64,000 nucleotides of DNA from Branchiostoma lanceolatum (Eukaryota; Chordata; Leptocardii; Amphioxiformes; Branchiostomatidae): assembly GCF_035083965.1 (NCBI RefSeq), contig NC_089724.1, positions 7,604,501-7,668,500 of the forward strand, written 5' to 3'. Position 1 is the first letter of the stretch; each line of letters begins with the position of its first letter. Below, piece by piece: positions 56,701 to 64,000 of this stretch. The position numbers were made by a program, and so were the translations under genes. Under the pieces are notes generated by a model. It was not told the origin of the DNA, did no database searches, and saw nothing but the letters and a program-made list of their open reading frames with translations.

Positions 56701-59347
56701 TGGGCCACAAAGGTTCGATATGGCAGTGTTGAAAGTTGAAAGTGATGATGAAATAGTACAGTCAATACATATGAATAGAATAAATCTGGCACTTTTTAGG
56801 TGTTTCTAGTCAGGTTTTCTATTTTGTCCCTATTTCGTTATGTCGCCAACCGTGTTGAACAAAAATGCTTAAACTGAACGCGTCAAAAACCAGCAGGACC
56901 CACACCTCTGCTTGGAGAATAGTTTATTTATTTGACCTACATGTACGTTTATGCAAGGCTATCTGTTTACATGACCTGACACTGTCCCATGTCCCATTGA
57001 AAGGCAGTGGGTTAACAAAATTTCCTTACTAATTATGCAAATTAGCTCCTTATTTGCATAATTAGTCATTGATTATGTAAAGCACCATCCGAGCTCTCTA
57101 CATACCAAACATCACGACGATCTGTCGACCCATTCTCAAGTTATTCATGTCTGAATTTCAAAACAAAAACACCCACTGCGGTTCTTAACAAGCCGCTAGG
57201 GGGCCAAAATTTACAGAACTTACTTTCTGTGGTATGAACTATCTACCACACAAAAATCATGACCATAGCACTTTCAGAAAATATGCCCCTAAATTTTGAA
57301 GCTCTGCTGCAGTACCTTTGGTACCCGCTAGAAGGCCCATTATCGAACTTGGCCTTCCTTTCGGTAAATCCTACCCATCCACTAAATATCATAAGGATCC
57401 ATCAACAGTTTCTTGAGTTATGTTGTCCACAAGAAAATTCACATCCACACAAAGCCCGCTGCAGTACCGACGGAAAGTGCCAGGAGAACCATTTTTGAAC
57501 TTGACCTCCGTTTTCACAACATCTACACACCTGCAAAAAATGAAGATCCATCAACGTTTCTGTCACTTTTTTTGCCTACATACAAACACAAAAAAATGCT
57601 AAGTCCACTGCAGTACTATTGAAAAACGCAAGATAAACCATTTTCGAACTTGACCTTCCTTTACACAACCACTACACGCCTACCAAAAATCATAAAGATT
57701 CATTGAAGTTTTCTTGAGTTATGCTCCTGACATACATTCAGACCCACCCAACAGATTTTTCAACCGAAAACATAATCCTCTCCGAGTACAAGTACTCGGC
57801 GAAGATAATAAAGGAGATAGACCTCAAGTCTATCTACGGCAGTTCTGACTAGGCAACGCGTACGAGTGTGTGCAAATCTCATCCTTGCTCTCCCATGCAT
57901 ACTAGTGGCCATCACATAGTAACACTGGTGGCAGCGGTGGGACATACCTGTCCACCAGTTCTCCTACGGCTTCTTCAAAACTCTTGTGGCTGGCGAGTCT
58001 GTTGCCGTACAGAGGTCCGTACAGCTTGGCCAACTGGTCGTTCACAAACGACAAGTTGTTTCTCAGGGCGCTAATCTTCTTGCTCTGACGGTGATTGTAG
58101 CAGACGATAATCAGGGTAACCGTGGTGGAGACTATTATGGATAGTGACGTCACGATTGGTTGCCATGGTATATCCCGCCATGGAAATTCCCACTGTCCAA
58201 AAAAAAACGATTGGTCAGTTTCTGTTTCTAAATTAATGACGTCAACATAATAATGACTATCAATAAGAAAGTTCTCAAGTATGACTCTCAAGTATGACTG
58301 CAAATTTCAAAGAATATTTGCTTGAATGATGTTGTTTTTGTTGCCGTACATGTAACAAAAAGATCACTTATTTTCAGCCAACCAGGAATATATACATATA
58401 CATATTACATATTCATTGCATGTTTTATCAACTATGGTTGTGCGTCTTGTGACGCAATGTTGGAGTACACGTGAAAATATCACCAAGAGACTTGACAGTG
58501 GCAGTGCAATATACACCGTGGGCGTGGTGAAATTTAAGGTCACCCTAGAAGCTGTTAGAAGCTATAGCTTAACACAACGCTGAAAGCGGAAAGAATGAGA
58601 GCTACAGCAAGTGGAGCAATTTCGACTGATGTGTGGAGGAATTCATCACAATTCATTTGGGAGTACCGTACTGGTGACACTGGGCTTTTTCAATGACGAC
58701 CTTGTAACACATCGCTGATGTTCTAGTGGGTAGATCGTCAGGAAATCAAAATCAAATCGGACAGAAATATTGTCATATCCTCGATGAATATAGAAAAACG
58801 AATTACGAAAGACGAAATACAGTTAATTAATGGTGTAGTACAATGAATATGAGTATAGATTGTTGAGAAAATATAGAAAGCTGGCTAAACAGGTTAGAAT
58901 TTTACATCTCAGTGGTAACACAAAACAACAACCCTTTTGGCTTTACTTGGCGTTATTTCTAATGGCCAGCTGTAGGCCATATATTCATAAAATTTCAATG
59001 TTTGTCTTGATATGTAGCGGAGGGATGGGAAAACCTTACAGCGTTTGCTCCAAAGGCCGGTAAAACTACAATTGAGTACGTCTCTGAGTGTCTCGCAAGA
59101 AATGTTTTCCACAAAGAGGAAAATATAACTCTACCACGATCATATCACAATAAGATGCATCTTTTTACAATCTTAGCCTTTAATTTTTTCGGCCTTACTT
59201 GGTCCACAAGAAATTTAAAAAACAGTACAAAATGTTTATCCCTACCTCTTGGTCCGTAGCTGATGTAGTGGTTGCCATCGGCAGCGGTTTCTCTGATTCA
59301 GGGGGACAGTCACAGCACTGGGTGAGGGTGGTCTCTATGGGCGCCAT
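53526..59347 (-). CDS. unrecognised single-pass membrane protein, four exons
   Basis: Exons 59347-59246, 58192-57948, 54616-54381 and 53752-53526, with phases 0, 2 and 1, all GT-AG; 269 residues. The short N-terminal part has CCDCPPESE. One membrane span near residues 46-66 (IVTSLSIIVSTTVTLIIVCY) follows a Trp-rich WEFPWRDIPW. After it come a basic stop-transfer HRQSKK and a soluble part with NNLSFVNDQLAKLYGPLYGN, EEAVGELVD, WRTFLYYVIHPLDLKAEEII and WTLEEHVTESYEKLVKRKRR. The LYGPL motif near the membrane recurs, as I recall, in uncharacterised proteins; no function is known to me. Basic C-terminus, probably cytosolic. ATG context GCGCC(A)TGG on the opposite strand, i.e. CCAACATGGCG. Confidence 0.8.
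54381..54616 (-). CDS. single-pass membrane gene exon 3
   Basis: 236 bp. Acceptor GTCCAG; encodes ESEGLVDYLIKARWIWEKNA, then RWRTFLYYVIHPLDLKAEEI and DVFRDFIVHVNHQKFVV; donor GTAAGT. Confidence 0.82.
55161..55233 (-). tRNA. tRNA-Val (AAC)
   Basis: A 73-nt cloverleaf on the minus strand: acceptor stem GATTCCG pairs with CGGAATC, discriminator A. D arm GTGTAGCGGTTATCAC; anticodon stem TCTGC/GCAGA with loop CTAACAC (anticodon AAC); T arm CCTGG-TTCGATC-CCGGG. A and B boxes are intact. A T6 run follows directly (AAAAAA at 55155-55160 on the plus strand), a pol III terminator. It lies in intron 2 of the single-pass membrane gene, same strand. Confidence 0.95.
55905..56260. repeat. diverged tandem duplication, period about 240 bp
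   Basis: GGAGCTATGAGGACTGTAGC and TTGATGTTTTGGTAAG near 55910 recur as GGAGCAAGAGGGACTGTGG and TTGATGCTTTTC near 56150. AGCGTTTATTTCTGATGACT and AGTGCTTATTTCTAAAGACT are a second matched pair. Non-coding, in the intron. Confidence 0.6.
56448..57808 (-). mobile_element. second CCTTCGCC-family element, reverse orientation
   Basis: Starts ACTAGAGTTCCACAAAC (the inverse of the end GTGGAACTCTAGT of 35766-36915) with ATCTTCGCCAAATAATC, and ends CTCGGCGAAGATAATA. The interior has TTTGCATAATTAG and CCGCTAGGGGGCC, as in the other copy. It is in intron 2 of the single-pass membrane gene. Open frames inside are shadows. Confidence 0.65.
57948..58192 (-). CDS. single-pass membrane gene exon 2 (TM segment)
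   Basis: 245 bp. Acceptor GGACAG after a T-run; encodes WEFPWRDIPWQ, the membrane span, KISALRNNLSFVNDQLAKLY and GPLYGNRLASHKSFEEAVGE; donor GTATGT. Confidence 0.8.
59246..59347 (-). CDS. single-pass membrane gene exon 1
   Basis: 34 codons: MAPIETTLTQCCDCPPESEK then PLPMATTTSATDQE. Donor GTAGGG is weaker than average. Confidence 0.75.
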
Positions 59348-62300
59348 GTTGGAACCAAGTGTCGTCCGATTCCATCAGAGAGGCACCAAGATTTTTTTCC
59401 AGATGTACATTTGTACTTTACTGTGACGAGTCAAAAATGATCGGGATTTATATTGTCCGGTCCGCTATGCCATGTGAAATCGTGCTATCTCGCCACGCAA
59501 AGTACCTTGTGAATTTGCATCTGCCATAATGGGAAATACTACTGGAGACCGCCTCGAGCGATTAAGGATGGTAATATCATGTACTGGACACTGTTGCCCC
59601 AAATAGACGTGACAATCTTTTCCGCCAATCGTCCCGCACTTGAAAGCCGCTGCGGAAGTTTGATCATATGTAAGACAATGAAATGGCAAACAATGGCGTG
59701 GCTTCACATAGCAGGGGCTGTTGCAAAGTTTCAATATCTGAAACTTTTGTGTGGTCGTGTTTTTCTTTTCAGTTCTAGATAATCACGATAGATTATTTCT
59801 GAAAACATTTTGAAATCGGAAGAATTTTGAAAACCTTTTTTCTAATTCTGTACAGTTACCTGTACATACATTTTTCATAAGAAACAAACAAATTTCGTTC
59901 AGGTAATAAATCGCTAGCTTTGAACAATCTCCAGCTCCTAGAAGTGCACAATAGACTTCTCTGTACCAATCAGACCGTGCAAACAATGGCTATGGGCGGT
60001 ACCTACCCTCACATCATGATTAACCCATATTTCATTGTCGTTTTCAGTTTGACTGAGTGTTTTTAAAAAATATAGCCTGTGAATTTTTCTCAACGCGTGT
60101 CAATTACCTTTCTAACACGAAATAAAGAAGCTTGTTCTTGTCCAAACCTATGAGATGATGTACGAAAACCTCAGCTTATTGTTCATTTGTCATTCCGGTG
60201 ATGTTACACTCGCAGGCGATGAAAGTTTGATGAGTGCCGAACGCTCCCCGAGCGGACGGAAGGGTGTAAAATTGTGTTAGTAATGCATGTATATAAATAA
60301 ATTATGAGCTTCTCTTATTGTATCCGCCTTGTAAGAGCAAGGAGAGAATTTATTACTTCTGACAGGCGTTATTGTATCGATCCACCAAGAAGCCTACGTG
60401 TATTAGAATGTTGATAAGTTCTTCTGAAATTACTGTCCAACATACAGACCACTTATCTCGTCCATACTGTCATATATGTGGTGCTCGTCAATCTTTTGAT
60501 AGCTGGTGACTCGCGATGAAGTTTGTGTACACAGTTAATGTACTTACTTACATGTGGTTAACTCGTAGTTAAAACAGCCAATTTCCCTTTAGGTCATCTG
60601 TAGACTTAGATAAACCCAGATTTATTATCAATACAAGGCTTACGGCGCACGCAAACGGCATATTGTTTTAGAGCCCCTTCCAAATATTGATTGAAGTTGC
60701 CCTACTTTTTCATTTTGCCAAATTCACACATGACGTAATTTTTTGGCCCTTGAAAAAATCAAGATAGACTGTATTTCGTCGCAATTTCACTATATATATA
60801 TCGTTCCGAAACGAGCACCATATCTTAGATTGTCCACAGGCTCCTTCATTTCTTTAAGCCATATTATTAAGGTACTTGGTTTCCTTCGTTCCTGTCTCCT
60901 TTATGTAACCAAATCATTGACCAACTCATAGCAATGAAACAGTGTCTTAGCTATTAGTCATACATAGTCTACGAGATGTTATGTGTGCATCTCAAAGTAG
61001 TTGAAGCTGCATGTTAAAAACACGTATATTGTAAGCCTGGTATGACAAAGTACTTCTAAGCAGATCAATGTCTCATTTACTGGTCCGGACTCAGATATAG
61101 GCCGTCCGATAACAGTTGATTACAGAGGGTCAACTTGTTCTGACCTCCCGTCGTCAGAACAGATATGATCACATAAAAGATTTTTTCTCTCTGATTAAAC
61201 GTTATAAGAGCTCCGGATTGTAGTTTCTGATGTATGGACTTAATCATTTGTCCTGAATTAGTGACTTTGGGTCATCACTTACCAATATCGGTGTCAGAGT
61301 CATATCTGCAGTACCGCTCTTGATCGCTTGGAGGCGCGTTACAAATCATTTGTTGATATGCCAATCTCAGTTCGTTTTAGAATTAGAAATGCTCAAATCC
61401 TTAAAGGCACAGAAAGAGGTTTAGATACTTTTTAAATTCAGCATCTTTAATACTTTTAAGAACGTTTAATGATAATTCAAACAATTTTCCTCACCGTGTC
61501 AGTTCTGAAATAGTTCAAACTCACTGTGCCTCTCTGAATTAACTTTATTCATTCCCATCACTGTGAGAAGTACATCAATCAACTTAGTGAAGAAAAACAA
61601 CTGCTGGAAAAGAAGGAGTATTTACATTTGTATTTTTGTAAGTTTTGTGCATAACAATGATGATTGACTACACAGCAGAATTATTATGAGCTTCACAAGT
61701 GCCTTCGGTAAAAGTGACGTAATGTGAAAGCTGCCGTAAGACTAAGAGCGTTTTAAAACGCTATTCGTGACGTAACTAATGATGTGCCGAAGTACAAAAA
61801 GAATCATGGTGATTTAATATTTTTACGAGATCATATTTTCACGATTGTCTATAACAAACTTCTACAAAGGCAGAGGCAGCACTTTTGTACCAACACGTTT
61901 GAAACTATTGAACGGTAGCTTCATATGAATCACTGGAATGCAAGCGTTTACGAGCGCAGGCCAACTTTGCAGCGTGCAGCTAGCGTATAGCACACTCGTA
62001 TTAATACAAAATGATTAGAAGGGAATTATCACGATGTTTTCCCCCACAAAGGTTGATTCCTGGATTCCTGTGCACTTACGTTAACATCATTACTTTTTGA
62101 CAAATGAGTGAAACTATAGATACAGACCTTTTGTATGGCAGTGTCGATAGTTAGCAACTGTTACTGTTGTAACGTTCAGAACTACTCAAAAATTCAACAA
62201 ACTTTCTCAAGAAACAACGTTAACGTTCCTGGCAAGACACAATAAAAATTAATCATAAGTACATTTTTGGGCTCCTAAAAGTTATCTTAACTGAAATACG

Positions 62301-62816
62301 TTTCACAAATATGTACAGCTATGTAGATATTCCATCGACATAGCATGTGTCTTCAAAATGTACATACTGCTGTTAAATAATACTGCATGTTAGTATTGTA
62401 CAAACCTTTGAACTGCTAAAAACAATTTAACCATGCATTTGTCGAATGAGTCGTTTTGAATCACTATAAATAGCTACAGATTCGAATCACTCTACATTAG
62501 ACGGAATGCCGTACGTTTCCTATCGGCGTCCTTCCAAGTGCGTGGTTTGGAACAGCTACATGTAGGGGGTGGCTGTTTCCTGCTGTCCAACTGGCCAACT
62601 CATTTGGTAACGAACCCACAATATCTGAGCTACGGTGTTCTCATATAAAACCATGTACCACGCATCGAAGAACGTCTTGTCCTCCTTGTTGAATAGTTGC
62701 AGTCTGTTCTTTCCTATTCATGAAGTTGGTAGTTTTGACTGTACACCAATGAGGTAGCAAGGAGTCTCTGTCTCCCGACTTTGTTTTCAGAAAAGGGGCG
62801 GTTCCTGGCTTTTCCG
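59348..62816. other. intergenic, no gene recognised
   Basis: Mostly AT-rich unique sequence. A minus frame at 59465-59734 contains ATG GCA GAT GCA AAT followed by a GTACTT donor-like site and might be a 5' exon of the gene to its left, but nothing supports this further. Confidence 0.5.
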
Positions 62817-62921
62817 CTAGACGGCGTCAACAGGCCGTGAGGCGGCTTGAAAATACCCCATGCGAAAGTTGTTACAGCACAGAGCGATACATAGTAGTAG
62901 CGTAAGCATCATGCTCATCAT
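62817..62921 (-). CDS. partial tetraspanin, last exon
   Basis: 34 codons plus TAG. Acceptor TTTCCCCAG. Hydrophobic MMSMMLTLLLCIAL, two Cys, then a short polar tail. Confidence 0.88.
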   Translation of the reverse strand: MMSMMLTLLLCIALCCNNFRMGYFQAASRPVDAV

Positions 62922-63711
62922 CTGGGGAAAGAAAAAAGAACAGAGTTTCAATACGATGACAAGTTATTTTAAAATTACTTGTCCTCGTAAAAGTCAGCGA
63001 TTGTTATTCTCCTAGCTGATCTAAAACTGCAATGCCAATGTTATATATATGCCCTACGTGCTAGTTTAATCGTTCTTTTCACAATATCAAGGTTGTCTGA
63101 TTAATATAATGAATCAAAATTTACAACAGGGTGCTTTAATGTCGTACCTGTATAACCCCCATGGAGACTCCTAACCACTTCATCATTTTTATTTGTCTGC
63201 TGTCTTCGAAAAATGAGAGCACGTAGAAACTGCACCCCTGTTGGGATAAAGGAAAAATCAGGTTATTATTTTCCTACTTCTTATTGATATCTTACGAAAG
63301 ACTCAAGGCACCTTGCATGCAACAGACACACAGCTGCAGTCACAATGTACACACACATGTACATTGCAAGTAAATTTTACAAAGTATAAGAAAGTAAATG
63401 GATACTAATCACTTTGTGCGTATTGATTTGTATGTGACATTTTATGTTAAACATCTCTTCGACCATGAATTAGAGATACTCATAGTTACTGCAGACGTAC
63501 CGCACACATATACACACACAAATAAACATTTAATTTTAAAAGAAAAAGTCAAATACTACATGCACACCTGACTGAAGTAATCCTCGCCCCTCCCAAGATG
63601 GCCGCAGCCCTCCGCCGGTACCCTACAGCAGGAGTCCGGGACCCACGTCTGGCTGGGCCTGGCAGGGAGCCGGTACCAGTCCCGATAACTGTTCATACCA
63701 CAACAGTGGTA
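62817..63711 (-). CDS. tetraspanin, C-terminal three exons (partial)
   Basis: Exons 63711-63568, 63237-63148 and 62921-62817, all phase 0 with GT-AG; the 5' part lies beyond the right edge. Large loop: YHCCGMNSYRDWYRLP with the CCG signature, then PDSCCRVPAEGC and GEDYFSQ. The next exon has GCSFYVLSFFEDSRQIKMMK and WLGVSMGVIQ. The final exon encodes MMSMMLTLLLCIALCC as the fourth span and a tail NNFRMGYFQAASRPVDAV, stop. The phase 0 introns and cysteine pattern match tetraspanins. It is not a close copy of the plus-strand tetraspanin (different loop and tail). Confidence 0.92.
63148..63237 (-). CDS. partial tetraspanin, loop-to-TM4 exon
   Basis: 30 codons, GCSFYVLSFFEDSRQIKMMK to WLGVSMGVIQ. 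Acceptor CAACAG, donor GTACGA. Confidence 0.88.
63568..63711 (-). CDS. partial tetraspanin, large-loop exon
   Basis: 48 codons with CCG, SCC and GC cysteines. Acceptor TCCTCCAG, donor GTGTGC (weak). The plus-strand 71-codon frame over it is a shadow. Confidence 0.9.
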
Positions 63712-64000
63712 CTGGAGGAAACACGGGAGAAACGGTTGGATGTCGGTATTTCAGTAAAAGAGAAGTATACTTGGGAACGTACATACTGCACTGAGAGTCA
63801 AAAGTTACTCTAATCAGATACCAGATATTTAACCAATATGTAGATGATACAATGTGTATGTATTATTGTATATGATATGTACCTGCATGTATGAAGGAAA
63901 TATACACAAGGGGAGGAGAAGAGAGGGAGAGGGAGGAACAGGGGGAGAGGGGGAGAGAGAGACGGACAGACGGACAGACAGACAAGTAGAGTTTTAAAGA

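Noticed and set aside
59465-59734. 89-codon minus frame upstream of the single-pass gene
   Set aside because: A short ATG-to-donor piece could be an alternative 5' exon, but exon 1 at 59347 already has a good start and nothing else supports it.

Overview
The window is metazoan nuclear DNA, most probably from a lancelet (Branchiostoma). The genes have many short exons with GT-AG introns. The protein families (VWD/C8/TIL, CCP and EGF modules, tetraspanins) are animal ones, and introns and intergenic DNA are packed with LINE, Tc1, Helitron-like and TIR elements of the kind seen in amphioxus. The species call is inference; no search was possible. All gene models below were built by hand from reading frame, splice consensus and intron phase.

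Layout. (1) 1-20.8 kb, minus strand: most of a large mosaic gene. Eleven exons chain with matching phases: a hydrophobic leader, two CCP/sushi modules, one calcium-binding EGF, then VWD-C8-TIL-linker and the start of a second VWD that runs off the left edge. The VWD unit is tandemly duplicated (two VWD entry exons about 4.3 kb apart, nearly identical, introns included). The large introns hold nested transposons and a decayed EGF exon. (2) 20.9-26.6 kb: a TIR element split by a 5.1 kb element with an 8-bp target duplication, which itself contains a foldback element and a broken endonuclease-RT LINE. (3) 26.8-39.7 kb: an array of four diverged segmental copies. Comparing copies reveals several insertions with readable empty sites. 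One copy has an intact 88-codon frame that is broken in its neighbour. (4) 41.2-42.7 kb, minus: a two-exon gene for an unrecognised multi-pass membrane protein. (5) 46.8-52.7 kb, plus: a complete seven-exon tetraspanin. (6) 53.5-59.3 kb, minus: a four-exon gene for an unrecognised single-pass membrane protein, with a tRNA-Val(AAC) in its second intron. (7) 62.8-64 kb, minus: the last three exons of a second tetraspanin.

The genes do not form an operon or an obvious pathway. The two tetraspanins lie within about 11 kb of each other on opposite strands, with the single-pass gene between them. The most distinctive gene is the CCP-EGF-VWD mosaic, whose modules are typical of secreted, mucus-like or recognition proteins; that role is inference from domain content.
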